From assembly GCA_016192145.1 (NCBI GenBank), contig JACPUT010000001.1, positions 50,622-114,621 of the forward strand: a DNA stretch of 64,000 nucleotides, written 5' to 3'. Source of the DNA: Acidobacteriota bacterium. GTDB taxonomy: Bacteria > Acidobacteriota > Holophagae > Holophagales > Holophagaceae. Below, one piece after another: positions 34,598 to 45,080 of this stretch; position 1 is the stretch's first letter; each line of letters starts with the position of its first letter. The position numbers were made by a program, and so were the translations under genes. The notes below the pieces were generated by a model, which saw nothing but the letters and a program-made list of their open reading frames with translations, was not told the origin of the DNA and ran no database searches.

Positions 34598-35073
34598 GAC
34601 CGGGCCTCGGCCAGCTTGCGCAGGAGGGCCATCTGGGCCGAGTGGTAGGCGTTGTGCTGGAGGGTGCCCAGGAGGAGGCCGCGAATCGTGGGGTCCGCGC
34701 CCGGCACGGCGTCCTCGAGACGGGAATCATCCAGAGCCGCCAGGGCGGATTGGAGGCCCCGGTAAGCCTCCTCGAGGTGCGCGAGGCGGTCCCGCCAGGC
34801 TTCGGCCGGGAGGGGTGCATCCGGGGGCCAATCCGCACCCGGGGCGGGCTCGCCTCCCCGGATTCGGTGGGTGGTCTCCCCCATCCAGTAAGCGAGGTGG
34901 CCCACCAGATCCGCGATGCAGTGGAACTCCGGGGCCGGGCGCCAGGCGGCCAGGGGGGCTTCCACCCCCGCCAGCACCTCCCCCATGGCGGGGCCATGCC
35001 AGGCGCCGCCCCGGAAGCCGCGTTCCAGTTGGTCCGCGAGCCGGGCGCATTCGGATCGGGTGGCGGTGAGCAT
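34594..35073 (-). CDS. DinB-like four-helix metal-binding protein
   Basis: 159 residues. The helix bundle carries ADLVGHLAYWMGE early and QHNAYHSAQMALLRK at the end; the His residues of these two helices are the nickel/zinc ligands of DinB/YfiT proteins. Some members are thiol-S-transferases, others are unassigned. The ATG at 35073 is preceded by a hairpin that buries its GGGGG ribosome site. It overlaps the phosphatase gene by four bases, so both should respond together. Confidence 0.75.
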   Translation of the reverse strand: MLTATRSECARLADQLERGFRGGAWHGPAMGEVLAGVEAPLAAWRPAPEFHCIADLVGHLAYWMGETTHRIRGGEPAPGADWPPDAPLPAEAWRDRLAHLEEAYRGLQSALAALDDSRLEDAVPGADPTIRGLLLGTLQHNAYHSAQMALLRKLAEARS

Positions 35074-35075
35074 GT

Positions 35076-35101
35076 AACCCCCTGAAAAGATCTAGGGGGT
35101 T
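35076..35101 (-). promoter_or_regulatory. Hairpin sequestering the ribosome site of the DinB-like gene
   Basis: AACCCCCT and AGGGGGTT are exact complements with a 10-base loop. In the minus-strand transcript the 3' arm contains the GGGGG Shine-Dalgarno and ends two bases before the ATG. A TTGACA on the minus strand at 35130-35125 could be the -35 box. As DNA it could also be a repressor operator for the divergent CGNR gene. Confidence 0.5.
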
Positions 35102-35157
35102 AAAAATGAGCTCGAAATCTAACCTGTCAAGTGGGCCAAATGGGTTAAATTGGGAGG

Positions 35158-35781
35158 ATGGCCGAGCCCCTCCCCTCCCCGCCCGTGGAGCCCTTCGAGC
35201 TCTCCGGAGGCGAGCTCTGCCTGGACTTCGCCAACACCTGGGGCGACCGCGGGCGCCCGGCCACGGAGCGGCTGGCCACCTACGACGACCTCCTCGCCTT
35301 CGCCCACGCCGCCGGGTACCTCAGCGATCCCCACCTGGAGGCCCTGCGCGGCCGGGCCATGGCCCATCCCCCCCGGGCGGCGGCGGCCCTGCGCCGGGCC
35401 CTGGACCTTCGGGAGGCCCTCTACCGCCTCTTCTCCTCCCAGGCCCGGGGACGCGCCGCGGCGGCGGCTGACCTGAACCAGCTCAACGACCGCCTCGGGG
35501 CCGCCCTCGCCCACCTCCGGGTCGAGTCCCGGGAGGGGGCCTTCGATTGGGTCTGGTCGGGGGTCCCCGAGCACCTGGACGCGCCCCTCTGGCCCATCCT
35601 CCGCTCCGCGGCGGACCTGCTGACCTCGCCTCGGCGGAACTGGGTTCGGGAGTGCGATGGCGCGCAGTGCACGTGGCTCTTCCTGGACCTCAGCCGAGCC
35701 CACTCACGGCGCTGGTGCTCCATGGCCAGCTGCGGCAACCGCGCGAAGGCGCGGCGCCACCACCAGCGCAAGTCCGCCTAG
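35158..35781 (+). CDS. CGNR zinc-finger (ABATE domain) regulator
   Basis: 207 residues. ELCLDFANTWGDR near the start is the ABATE-domain hallmark. The C-terminus has CDGAQCTWLFLD followed by RRWCSMASCGNRAKARRHH, the CGNR finger with four Cys and a basic tail for DNA binding. Such proteins are presumed transcription regulators. ATG abuts GGGAGG as in lhgO. It is divergent from the DinB-like/phosphatase pair and may control it through the inverted repeat between them. Confidence 0.85.
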   Translation: MAEPLPSPPVEPFELSGGELCLDFANTWGDRGRPATERLATYDDLLAFAHAAGYLSDPHLEALRGRAMAHPPRAAAALRRALDLREALYRLFSSQARGRAAAAADLNQLNDRLGAALAHLRVESREGAFDWVWSGVPEHLDAPLWPILRSAADLLTSPRRNWVRECDGAQCTWLFLDLSRAHSRRWCSMASCGNRAKARRHHQRKSA

Positions 35782-35841
35782 TTGTAACTGCCCTGCCGAA
35801 GTGACACGCTTTCCCTTCGCCCGTCTTTGAAGAGGACTCCC

Positions 35842-36282
35842 TTGGCCACCGCCCGCCCGAAGAAACCCACCCCCAAGACGCCCGCCCAGAAGCCCACCCT
35901 CGGGGAAGTGCTGCCCAAGTACGTGGTGACCCGCCCCACGGGCGAGCTGGACACCTTCCGGAGCCCCCGCCCCGGCCGCCCCTTCGAGATCGTCTTCGAT
36001 ACGGAGGAGTTCACCTGCCTCTGCCCCCTCACGGGCCAGCCGGACTTCGCCAAGATCCGCATCGCCTACCAGCCCGATCAGCTCTGCGTGGAATCCAAGA
36101 GCCTGAAGCTCTACTTCTGGAGCTTCCGCGACAAGGGCGCCTTCCACGAGGCCGTCACCAACCAGATCCTCGATGATCTGGTGAAGGCCACGAAGCCCTT
36201 CTGGATGCGCGTGGAAGGCGACTTCCTCATCCGCGGCGGCATCCGCACCGTGATCATCGCGGAGCACGGGACCAAGAAGTGA
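35842..36282 (+). CDS. queF: NADPH-dependent preQ0 reductase QueF (short, YkvM type)
   Basis: 146 residues, starting at TTG 35842 because AAGAGGA sits six bases before it; a TTG five codons upstream has no such site. CLCPLTGQPDFA contains the nucleophilic Cys and ESKSLKLYFWSFRDKGAFHE the substrate Glu and NADPH-binding segment. It reduces preQ0 made by QueC to preQ1. Stop overlaps the folK start. The short single-domain form works as a homo-oligomer. Confidence 0.93.
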   Translation: MATARPKKPTPKTPAQKPTLGEVLPKYVVTRPTGELDTFRSPRPGRPFEIVFDTEEFTCLCPLTGQPDFAKIRIAYQPDQLCVESKSLKLYFWSFRDKGAFHEAVTNQILDDLVKATKPFWMRVEGDFLIRGGIRTVIIAEHGTKK

Positions 36283-36755
36283 TCCAAGCGGTCATCGCCC
36301 TCGGCTCCAACCTCGGGGACCGGGAAGCCCACCTGGCGGCGGGCCTGGAGGGCCTGCGCACCCTGGGCCGGGTGATCCCCTCGCCCCAGGTGATGGAGAC
36401 CCCCGATGAATCGGGGCAGGGCCCCGCCTACCTCAACACCGTCGCCCTGCTGATGCGCCCGGGGGCGGATCCCCGGCGGCTGCTGGAGGAGCTCCTCCGC
36501 CTGGAATTGCAGAACGGACGTAATCGCGCCGACGGCCGCAATGCCCCGCGCACCCTGGATCTGGACCTCATCACCGTGGGCGGCAAGCAGGGCAGCTGGG
36601 CTTGGCCCACCCCCGCGGACCTCGCGCCCCACCTGGGCCCGGAGCTGTCCCTGGAGCTGCCCCACCCCCGGGCCTTCACCCGGGCCTTCGTGCTGGAACC
36701 GTGGCGGGCCCTCGAAGGGGAGATGATCTGCCAGGGGGTGATTCCCACTTCCTGA
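36279..36755 (+). CDS. folK: HPPK, 6-hydroxymethyl-dihydropterin pyrophosphokinase
   Basis: 158 residues beginning with GTG 36279 that overlaps the queF stop. IALGSNLGDRE, then RNAPRTLDLDLI with the Mg-binding Asp pair, and ELPHPRAFTRAFVLEPW are the three HPPK signatures. It transfers pyrophosphate from ATP to the pterin in folate synthesis. Coupling to queF joins two pathways that both start from GTP. Confidence 0.93.
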   Translation: MIQAVIALGSNLGDREAHLAAGLEGLRTLGRVIPSPQVMETPDESGQGPAYLNTVALLMRPGADPRRLLEELLRLELQNGRNRADGRNAPRTLDLDLITVGGKQGSWAWPTPADLAPHLGPELSLELPHPRAFTRAFVLEPWRALEGEMICQGVIPTS

Positions 36756-36817
36756 CCCCGCACTGACGCCGCTTGGCTCGGGTTCACGAAAGCGAGTTCC
36801 TCCTCCGAAAGGGAGGC

Positions 36818-39028
36818 ATGACACGCTTCCGTGCCCTTGCCCCCTCACTGTTGGCGGGTTCCCTCCTGCCCGTTCAGGCCCAAGAAGGGCTGCCGGACCT
36901 GAAGGCCCTCATGGCGACGAAGGTGGTCACGGCCTCCCGGGCGGAGGAGGCCCTGGGATCCGCCCCCGCCACGGTGATCGTGCTGCAGCGGGCCGAACTG
37001 GAGCGCCGGGGTTACCTCCAGCTGAGCGACGTGCTGGATGACCTTCCGGGCATGGACGTGGTCCGGCCCTACGGGGATAACTTCGTGCGCACCTACTGGC
37101 GGGGCGAGCGGGGCACCATCGGCGAGCCCTTCCTCCTCCTGCTCGATGGCCTGGTGCAGAACCACCTCTACTTCAATACCGCCGACGGCCCCCTGGCCGC
37201 GCTGCCCCTCTCCAACGTGGAGCGCATCGAGGTGGTGTACGGCCCCGCCTCCGCCCTCTACGGGGCCAACGCCCTACGGGGCGTGATCAACGTGATCACC
37301 CTGCGCAACGCCAACGAGGACGGGCTGGCGGGACGCGCCACCCTCGCCGCGGGCCAGTGGGATCGGAAGGTGGCGGACGTCAACGCCTTCTACAAGGCCG
37401 GGGAACTGCGTTTCTCGATCACCGCGCGCAGCGAGTTGGGGCGCCTGGACCCCAAGGCCTCGGAACGCTACGAACTCACCAAGGACCGCTATTTCTCCGA
37501 CCGGCGGATTTGGGGGGCCTTCCTGGACAACCCCACCTACGGCGGCCATCACGACAGCCCCTGGCGCACCACGGCCCTGGATCTGCGCCTCTTCCTGGGC
37601 CAGTTGGAAGTGGGCTACCAGCAGCAGGAGCTTGAGTCGGGCTACGGGAACGAGTACCCGGGCGACGTGGCCCAGAACCACGCCGTATGGGCCCGCCCCG
37701 AGCGCATGGCCTGGCTTCGCCTCGCGCACAGCTTCGGGCCGGACCTCACCGGTACGACCCTCCTCCGCCGGCGTGAGAGCGATGTCCGCAACGACAGCTA
37801 TTTCCTCTACGGCTACACCCAGGGCTCGGGCCCCCGCGCCGGTGAGCGCCTCGTGGATTTCAGCTACTGGCAGAGCCTCAGCCACAGCGATCTGCTGCAA
37901 CAGGACTTCGACTGGCAGGCGGCCCCCCACCTCTCCTTCGCCTTCGGCCTCTCCTTCGAGCGCAAGGACCTGCAAAAGGCCTACGACAATCCCTATGGCC
38001 CCGATGTCTTCGCCGCGGATCTCACCTCCCTCGCGAGCTACCCCTTCCCCGCCGTGCCCCAGGCCTCGCTGATCCCGGGCAACCGCATCCAGACGCGCCA
38101 GGAGGCCATCTACGGCCTCGCCCGCATGAACGTCGCCCTGGGCCACACCCTCCACCTGGGACTGCGGAATGATCGGCACAGCGTCTATGGCGGAGACACC
38201 ACGCTGCGCCTGGGCTACGTCGGGAACACAGGGGACTGGACCTTCAAGGCCCTGTACGGCGAAGCCGTGCAGGAGCCCACCCCCCGCACCCTCTACGGGG
38301 GATGGCAGGGCAGCGGCTCCGACCCCGCCCTCCGCCCCCACCACAGCAACACGATGGAACTCAGCGCCGCCTGGACGGCCTCCCACCTCGCCTTCAACGC
38401 GAGCCTCTGGGGCACCCGCGATCGCGACGTCATCGTGAGCCGCAGCCCGGGCAGCGAAGGCGGCCCTGGCGCCGCCAACCTGGGGGAGCGCCGCCAAGCG
38501 GGCTACGACCTTTCCGGGCAGGCGCTCTTCGCCGCGCCCTGGAACTTGAAGGGGCTGCGGGTCTGGGCCACCTTCAGCCGCATCCTGCAGGACCGGGCCG
38601 ACCGCTTCACCTACGTGGCCCCGGACCTCCTGAAGACCGCCGAAGGCCCCGTGGGCGATTCCGCCCATTCCAAGGCCTGGCTCGGTTTCTCCGTGGAGGG
38701 CGACCTGGTCGAAGGCACCCTCCGCGCCCGGTACATGGGCCCCCGGGAAACCGTGCCCTCCAATCCGATCCGCCGGATCCCCGGCTATACCACCGTGGAC
38801 CTGGCCCTCTCCGCCCGCTGGAACCACCTCACCTTCCAGGCGCGCGTGGACAACTTGCTGGACAAGGCCTACGCCCACCCCGGCGTGCGCGCGGCCGATG
38901 CCGGGGCCACGCCGGGCACCTTCGACGCCAGCGGCCTCCACTACAGCGGGGGCAGCCAGGGCACCTATTCCTCCCTGCTGGAACAGCCAGGGCGCAGCTT
39001 CACCCTGGTGCTGCGGATGACCTTCTGA
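36818..39028 (+). CDS. TonB-dependent receptor (FepA/BtuB-like)
   Basis: 736 residues from the ATG at 36818 (GGGAGG just upstream), with signal peptide MTRFRALAPSLLAGSLLPVQA. Plug domain about 35-160: KVVTASRAEEALGSAPATV, LDDLPGMDVVR, and VERIEVVYGPASALYGANA. The barrel follows and ends SFTLVLRMTF with terminal Phe. There is no carboxypeptidase-like domain, unlike the Oar-type receptor. No transporter is adjacent, so the ligand is unknown. A strong bidirectional terminator follows immediately. Confidence 0.9.
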   Translation: MTRFRALAPSLLAGSLLPVQAQEGLPDLKALMATKVVTASRAEEALGSAPATVIVLQRAELERRGYLQLSDVLDDLPGMDVVRPYGDNFVRTYWRGERGTIGEPFLLLLDGLVQNHLYFNTADGPLAALPLSNVERIEVVYGPASALYGANALRGVINVITLRNANEDGLAGRATLAAGQWDRKVADVNAFYKAGELRFSITARSELGRLDPKASERYELTKDRYFSDRRIWGAFLDNPTYGGHHDSPWRTTALDLRLFLGQLEVGYQQQELESGYGNEYPGDVAQNHAVWARPERMAWLRLAHSFGPDLTGTTLLRRRESDVRNDSYFLYGYTQGSGPRAGERLVDFSYWQSLSHSDLLQQDFDWQAAPHLSFAFGLSFERKDLQKAYDNPYGPDVFAADLTSLASYPFPAVPQASLIPGNRIQTRQEAIYGLARMNVALGHTLHLGLRNDRHSVYGGDTTLRLGYVGNTGDWTFKALYGEAVQEPTPRTLYGGWQGSGSDPALRPHHSNTMELSAAWTASHLAFNASLWGTRDRDVIVSRSPGSEGGPGAANLGERRQAGYDLSGQALFAAPWNLKGLRVWATFSRILQDRADRFTYVAPDLLKTAEGPVGDSAHSKAWLGFSVEGDLVEGTLRARYMGPRETVPSNPIRRIPGYTTVDLALSARWNHLTFQARVDNLLDKAYAHPGVRAADAGATPGTFDASGLHYSGGSQGTYSSLLEQPGRSFTLVLRMTF

Positions 39029-39032
39029 CTTT

Positions 39033-39069
39033 CATGACAAGGCCGGCCGCGGGGGCCGGCCTTGTCATG
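39033..39069. terminator. Bidirectional terminator
   Basis: A perfect 16-base-pair stem (CATGACAAGGCCGGCC and complement) with loop GCGGG, centred between the convergent stops of the TonB receptor and the S9 peptidase. It lacks a long T run on either side. Confidence 0.75.
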
Positions 39070-39078
39070 GGGGGCCGG

Positions 39079-41097
39079 TTACTTCGCCCAGCGATCCGCC
39101 CAGCCCAGCACGGTCTCGTGCCAGAGCTTGGAGTTCTGGGGCTTCAGGATCCAGTGGCCCTCGTCGGGGTAGGAGAGGAACTCGCTGGGGATGCCGCGGA
39201 GCTGGAGCATGTTGAAGAGCTGCACGCCCTCGCCGTAGGGCACGCGGAAGTCCAGCTCGCCGTGGACGACGAGCATGGGCTTCTTGAAGTGCTGGGCCGA
39301 AAGGTGGGGGCTGTGCTTGCGCCAGAGGGCGAGGGTCTCGGCGCTCTCCCAGGGCCAGCCCTTGAACTCCCACTTGGGGAACCACATCTCCTCGGTGCCC
39401 ACCTGCATGGACTCCAGGTTGTAGATGCCCGCGTGGGTGACGAAGGCGGCGAAGCGCTCGGGCTGGTGGCCGGCCAGCCAGTTGGTGGAGTAGCCGCCGT
39501 AGCTGCCGCCCGCGGCGATCACCTTGGCGCCGTCCGCGCTGGGATTGGCCTTGAGGTAGGCGTCGAGGCCCTTCATGAGGTCCGTCATCACGGCGCCGGA
39601 CCAGTCGCCGCTGATCTGATCGCAGAAGGCCTGGCCGTAGCTGCCCGACCCGTGGAAGTTGATCATCACCACGTGGTAGCCGCGACCGGCCCACACCTGG
39701 GGGTTCCAGCGGTAGCTCCAGCCGTCGGTCCAGGGGCTCTGGGGGCCGCCGTGGATGAGGAAGGCCACGGGGTACTTCTTCCCGGGATCGAAGTTGGCGG
39801 GTTTGAAGGTGAAGGCGTGCACCTTCTCCCCGAAGGCCCCCTCGAACCACATCTCCTCGGTCCTGCTCAGGTTGGCGGTGAAGCCGGCGTTGAGGCGCGT
39901 GAGGGTCTCGATGTTGCCATCCGCGACGTGGACGCGCACCACTTCGGGGGGCTTGGCGTAGCGGGCCTCCACGCCGATCACGTTGGAACCCGAGACGGCG
40001 AAGCCGGAGAGGGTGCCCCCGGGGGTCAGCTTCACGGGGGCCTTGCCGGGGGTCCAGCGGTACATGGGATGACGGCCCTGCTCGGAGGCGGTGGTCAGGA
40101 GGTCGGCGCCCTGCCACTGCAGATCGTCGAAGGAGAGGTCCGTCTTGTCCGTCGTGGCGATGATCTTGCCCGTGGCGCGCTCCATGACGCGCAGCTCCCA
40201 GCGGTCCGACTCGAAGCCGGGGCGCTGCTGGGCGCGGTAGGCCAGGTGCTTGCCGTCGGGGCTCACGCGGGGGGTGTTGTCCATGGCGCGGTTGGCGGCG
40301 GTGAGGTTGCGGATCTGGCCCGGGGCGGACACCTTCACTTCATAGAGGTCGCCGTTGGTGCTGTCCCCCTTCGCCGCCTCCTCGTGGGATCCGAAGACGA
40401 GGGTGTCGTTGCCGGCCCAGCTGAAGGGATCGCCGGCGCCCGTATCGCCGAAATCGGGAACGTCGTGCTTCCAGCCCGCGGTGACGTCGATGGGGGCGGC
40501 GCTGCCATCGGCCTTCACAATGAAGAGGTGGCCCACCTGCATGGGATCGCGCCACTCGTTCCAGTGGCGGAACATGAGGCTCTTGATGAGGGTGGCCTTC
40601 ACCTTGGAGGCCTCCTTCGCCTTCTGGTAGGCCGCGTTCTCGGCGTCGTTCCCGCTGGGCACCGTGGTGCCGAGGAAGGCGATCCACTGGCCATCGGGGC
40701 TCCAGGCGTGGCCGCTGGCCCCCGCGCTGTGCCGGGTGATCTGCTTGCGCTCATTCGTGGCCAGATCCAGCACCCAGAGCTGGCCGCCCTGGCTGTAGGC
40801 CACCTTCCCGCCATCGGGGCTGAACCGGGGACGGCTGGCGCTGCCCTCGCCCGTGTCCAGGATCATCCCATTGCCCGTGATGCCGTTGTTCTTGTGGGCC
40901 CAGCGGATCCAGAGGCGGTTCACCACCCTGTTGGCGGCGAGGTCCACGTTCCCCACCTGCCAGGCCACGTCGCCCTTGCTGCTCACCGTGGCATCGGCCA
41001 CCCGGTGCACCTTGAACATGTCGTCGATCTGGAAGGGAGCCGGGGCTTGGGCAGCCAATGTCAGCGACGCGGCGACTAAGAGGTAGGCAAGGCGCAT
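39079..41097 (-). CDS. Secreted S9-family prolyl oligopeptidase-like peptidase
   Basis: 672 residues from ATG 41097 (AGGAG six bases upstream), with signal peptide MRLAYLLVAASLTLAAQA. Residues about 30-400 are propeller repeats (FSPDGGKVAYSQ, WSPDGQWIAFLG, VSPDGKHLAYRA). The alpha/beta hydrolase domain has GGSYGGYSTNW with the nucleophilic Ser, HGELDFRVP with Asp and DEGHWIL with His. The layout is that of DPP5/acylaminoacyl peptidases, which remove dipeptides or blocked residues from oligopeptides. Likely periplasmic. Confidence 0.92.
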   Translation of the reverse strand: MRLAYLLVAASLTLAAQAPAPFQIDDMFKVHRVADATVSSKGDVAWQVGNVDLAANRVVNRLWIRWAHKNNGITGNGMILDTGEGSASRPRFSPDGGKVAYSQGGQLWVLDLATNERKQITRHSAGASGHAWSPDGQWIAFLGTTVPSGNDAENAAYQKAKEASKVKATLIKSLMFRHWNEWRDPMQVGHLFIVKADGSAAPIDVTAGWKHDVPDFGDTGAGDPFSWAGNDTLVFGSHEEAAKGDSTNGDLYEVKVSAPGQIRNLTAANRAMDNTPRVSPDGKHLAYRAQQRPGFESDRWELRVMERATGKIIATTDKTDLSFDDLQWQGADLLTTASEQGRHPMYRWTPGKAPVKLTPGGTLSGFAVSGSNVIGVEARYAKPPEVVRVHVADGNIETLTRLNAGFTANLSRTEEMWFEGAFGEKVHAFTFKPANFDPGKKYPVAFLIHGGPQSPWTDGWSYRWNPQVWAGRGYHVVMINFHGSGSYGQAFCDQISGDWSGAVMTDLMKGLDAYLKANPSADGAKVIAAGGSYGGYSTNWLAGHQPERFAAFVTHAGIYNLESMQVGTEEMWFPKWEFKGWPWESAETLALWRKHSPHLSAQHFKKPMLVVHGELDFRVPYGEGVQLFNMLQLRGIPSEFLSYPDEGHWILKPQNSKLWHETVLGWADRWAK

Positions 41098-41285
41098 GAA
41101 AGCTCCTGGGGAACCCCCCATTGCACCCCGGTCGCCTTCAAAGGACAAGGGCGGCCGTCACGCCGGCCGCCCCAAGCCTGAGGGATTTCGATGCCCCCCT
41201 CACTGGCCTAACCGTCCTCCCTGGCCAACAAATGAAAGGCCGGGGAAGACGGTGAGGGCGGTGAGAAAAGCGAACTGAATTCGGT

Positions 41286-42431
<1,146 letters not shown>

Positions 42432-42493
42432 GGGGGCCTCCAAAGGGATGAGGGCCCAGGTTACTGGGACTCAGCCGCCCTTTGAAGTATTTT

Positions 42494-42507
42494 TTATGGA
42501 CCCATAA
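42494..42507. promoter_or_regulatory. Palindromic operator candidate before the acyl-CoA dehydrogenase
   Basis: TTATGGACCCATAA: exact TTATGG/CCATAA arms around AC, in the AT-rich stretch 63 bases upstream of the ATG. The position suits a TetR- or FadR-like repressor; no such regulator is nearby. Confidence 0.35.
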
Positions 42508-42535
42508 CCAATTTTTATTCATCCCCCCAAAGAAG

Positions 42536-42559
42536 GGGCCCGCCGTCTATGGCGGGCCC
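42536..42559 (-). terminator. Terminator of the S41 protease gene
   Basis: GGGCCCGCC and GGCGGGCCC pair perfectly around a 6-base loop; the minus-strand transcript continues CTTCTTT. It is 20 bases past the protease stop. Confidence 0.75.
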
Positions 42560-42579
42560 GGTCAAACCGACTCCCGAGG

Positions 42580-44196
42580 CTAGGTGAGGATCAATTCCCC
42601 CCGAACGCCAAAGTCCATGCGCACCACGGCCCCGGGTTTGGCCTGGAGGCTGAGCTGCTTCTTCTGGAGGAGCTTGGCCGCCTCGGGCAGGACCTCCAGG
42701 GCCTTCTGGGCCACGGGATCCCGCTCCAGCTGGAGCTTGGCGCCGGCTTCGAGGCCGTGGCTCACCTGCTGCATTTCGATGGAGAGCTGATCCTTCATGG
42801 CTTCGAGGTTGTCCGCCCACTCCTTGTCCGAATAGGCGATCTTCTCGTTCACCAGCCAGAGGCGGAAGCGCTCCAGCACGGCGTCGTCGGCCCGCTGGCC
42901 GAGCCTCACGCCGAACTTCTCCTTTTCCACCACGGAGTAGCGGAAGAAGGCGCTGTAGCGGAAGCGCAGGTTGGCCATGAAGGGCGTGAAGAGGCCGGGA
43001 TCCACGGAGACATCCGGCGAGATGCCGCCGCCCCCGTAGACGGGGCGGCCCAGATCCGTGCGGTACTCGGGGCCCTGGGGCTTGGCGGACTTGGCTTCCT
43101 TCTCGTCCTCGGGGTTGTAGTAATCGTCGAGGCCGTGGGTGTAATCCCGCTGGATGCAACGGCCCGAGGGCGTGTAGTAACGGGCGGTGGTGAGGGCGAG
43201 CCCCCGGCTGCGGCCGATGGTGAGCAGGCTTTGCACGAGGCCCTTGCCCCAGGAGGTCTGGCCCACCACGAGGCCGCGGTCATGATCCTGGATCGCGCCC
43301 GCCACGATCTCGGAGGCGGAGGCGGAGGAGCGGTTCACGAGCACCACCATGGGGAAGGGATCCAGCATGGCGCCCTTGGGCGTGCGGGTCTGGATCTCGT
43401 CCCGGCCGTCGCGGCCTTTCTGGCTAACGATGAGCTGATCCGGGCCCAGCAGCTGGCGGCCGATGCCGATGGCCGCATCCAACAGCCCGCCGCCGTTGTT
43501 GCGGAGGTCCAGGATCAGGTTCTTCATGCCCTGCTTCTTCAGCTCGTTCACCTTCTTCTCGAACTCGTCGGAAGTGGTCTCGCCGAAATCCTTGATGCTG
43601 ATGTAGCCCACGTCCCCCATGAACATGAAGGCCTGGCTCACGCTGTTGCTGGGGATCTCCTTGCGGGGGATCTCGAAGTTCAGCAGTTCGGGGAAGCCCA
43701 TGCGCAGGATCTTGATGCGCACGATGGTGCCCTTCTCCCCCCTGAGCTTCTGCAGGGCGGCATTGCTGCTCATGCCCTCGGTGTTGGCGCCGTCGATCTC
43801 CTTGATCACGTCGCCGGCCCGCACGCCCAGGGCCTCGGAGGGCCCGCCCTTGATGGGGGTGACGATGGCGATGCCCTGCTCCTGCTGCTGGATGATGGCG
43901 CCGATGCCGAAGAAGGAGCCCTTCTGCTCCTCGCGGAGGAAGCGGAACTCCGACTCATCCATGTAATTCGAGTGGGGGTCCAGCGTGTGCAGCATCCCCT
44001 GGATGCCGCTGTGGGTGAGCTGCTTGGGCGTGGGAGGCTCCACGGCCTCCTTGTTCACGATGCCCATGACTTCCGCCAGGGTCTCCAGGTTCCGCAACTT
44101 CTGGCGATCCTCGGCCTTGCCGGAGACGGGCGCGTAGACGGCGGCCGTGCCGGCGAAGGTCATCCACATCCAGTGCTTCTTGAAAAAGGGCAGCAT
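42580..44196 (-). CDS. S41-family C-terminal processing protease
   Basis: 538 residues from ATG 44196. A single membrane or signal segment (WMWMTFAGTAAVYA) leads to a helical domain with LDPHSNYMDESEFR, a PDZ domain about 90-180 (GGPSEALGVRAGDVIKEIDG) and the S41 catalytic core: NRSSASASEIVAG with Ser and TSWGKGLVQ with Lys. Ctp proteases cut proteins at non-polar C-termini in the periplasm. The roughly 150-residue tail after the core is longer than in minimal CtpA. It is followed by its own terminator. Confidence 0.92.
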   Translation of the reverse strand: MLPFFKKHWMWMTFAGTAAVYAPVSGKAEDRQKLRNLETLAEVMGIVNKEAVEPPTPKQLTHSGIQGMLHTLDPHSNYMDESEFRFLREEQKGSFFGIGAIIQQQEQGIAIVTPIKGGPSEALGVRAGDVIKEIDGANTEGMSSNAALQKLRGEKGTIVRIKILRMGFPELLNFEIPRKEIPSNSVSQAFMFMGDVGYISIKDFGETTSDEFEKKVNELKKQGMKNLILDLRNNGGGLLDAAIGIGRQLLGPDQLIVSQKGRDGRDEIQTRTPKGAMLDPFPMVVLVNRSSASASEIVAGAIQDHDRGLVVGQTSWGKGLVQSLLTIGRSRGLALTTARYYTPSGRCIQRDYTHGLDDYYNPEDEKEAKSAKPQGPEYRTDLGRPVYGGGGISPDVSVDPGLFTPFMANLRFRYSAFFRYSVVEKEKFGVRLGQRADDAVLERFRLWLVNEKIAYSDKEWADNLEAMKDQLSIEMQQVSHGLEAGAKLQLERDPVAQKALEVLPEAAKLLQKKQLSLQAKPGAVVRMDFGVRGELILT

Positions 44197-44312
44197 GGGC
44201 TTCCTTGGGACAGGGTGGGGGTCCCGGGGGGTCGATCCGGGGATCACCCAGCATAGATCCACCGGGGATTTCCGCACCTCGGGAGGCCCTGCGGCTGGCC
44301 CCAGGGTCGGTT

Positions 44313-44927
44313 TCAGAACCCTGAGAGGATCCGTTTCGCCTCGTTGGCCATCCGGGCCTTCCGACTTCGGGTGGCCAAGATGATGGCCTCGAAGCCGCGG
44401 TAGGCCTTTTCCAGGTCCTCGTTCACGATCAAGTGGTCGTAGGCCTCGAAGAGCTCCAGCTCATGCCGGGCATGCTCCATGCGCATGCGGATCTGCTCCT
44501 CGCTGTCCTTGCCCCGGCCCCGCAGGCGGGCCTCCAGGATCCGGGCCGAGGGGGGCAGGATGAAGATCATGTGGGCGTCGGGAATGGCCTGGCGGAGGTT
44601 CAAGGCCCCCGTCGTCTCGATATCCAGGAGCACGTCCTGCCCCGTGGAGAGCACGCTCTCCAGCCAGGTGCGGCCCGTGCCGTACTTGCGGCCGTAGACC
44701 TCCACCCACTCCACGAACTCGCCCCGCTCCACCATGGCGTCGAACTTGTCGTTATCCACGAAGAAATAGTCCTTCCCATCCACCTCGCCGGGGCGCGGGG
44801 CCCGCGTGGTGAAGGAAATGGAAAAGATGAGGCCCGGAACGCTTTGCACCAGGCGTTGGCTCAAGGTGGATTTCCCAGTCCCCGATGGGGCCGACACCAC
44901 GAACACACTGCCCCGATGCTCGAACAC
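44313..44927 (-). CDS. gmk: Guanylate kinase
   Basis: 204 residues from a GTG at 44927 with GGAGG four bases before; an ATG six codons earlier is possible. VVSAPSGTGKSTL is the P-loop, SFTTRAPRPGEVDGKDYFF the GMP-binding region with its SxTTRxPRxGE pattern, and LLDIETTGA the Walker-B-like strand. It phosphorylates GMP to GDP. The size is typical of the enzyme. Confidence 0.95.
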   Translation of the reverse strand: MFEHRGSVFVVSAPSGTGKSTLSQRLVQSVPGLIFSISFTTRAPRPGEVDGKDYFFVDNDKFDAMVERGEFVEWVEVYGRKYGTGRTWLESVLSTGQDVLLDIETTGALNLRQAIPDAHMIFILPPSARILEARLRGRGKDSEEQIRMRMEHARHELELFEAYDHLIVNEDLEKAYRGFEAIILATRSRKARMANEAKRILSGF

Positions 44928-45080
44928 GGCGCCTCCTCGATCCATCCTAACGGCACCCGCCCGCCATCCGTTGAAATCCACCCAACTTACCTTGCGCCAA
45001 GGGGCCCTCTCCCGGATCCCTGGCGGGGAACCCGAGGGCGGTGGTTTACCATTTGGTTAATTACCCTCGCGACTTCCCCC

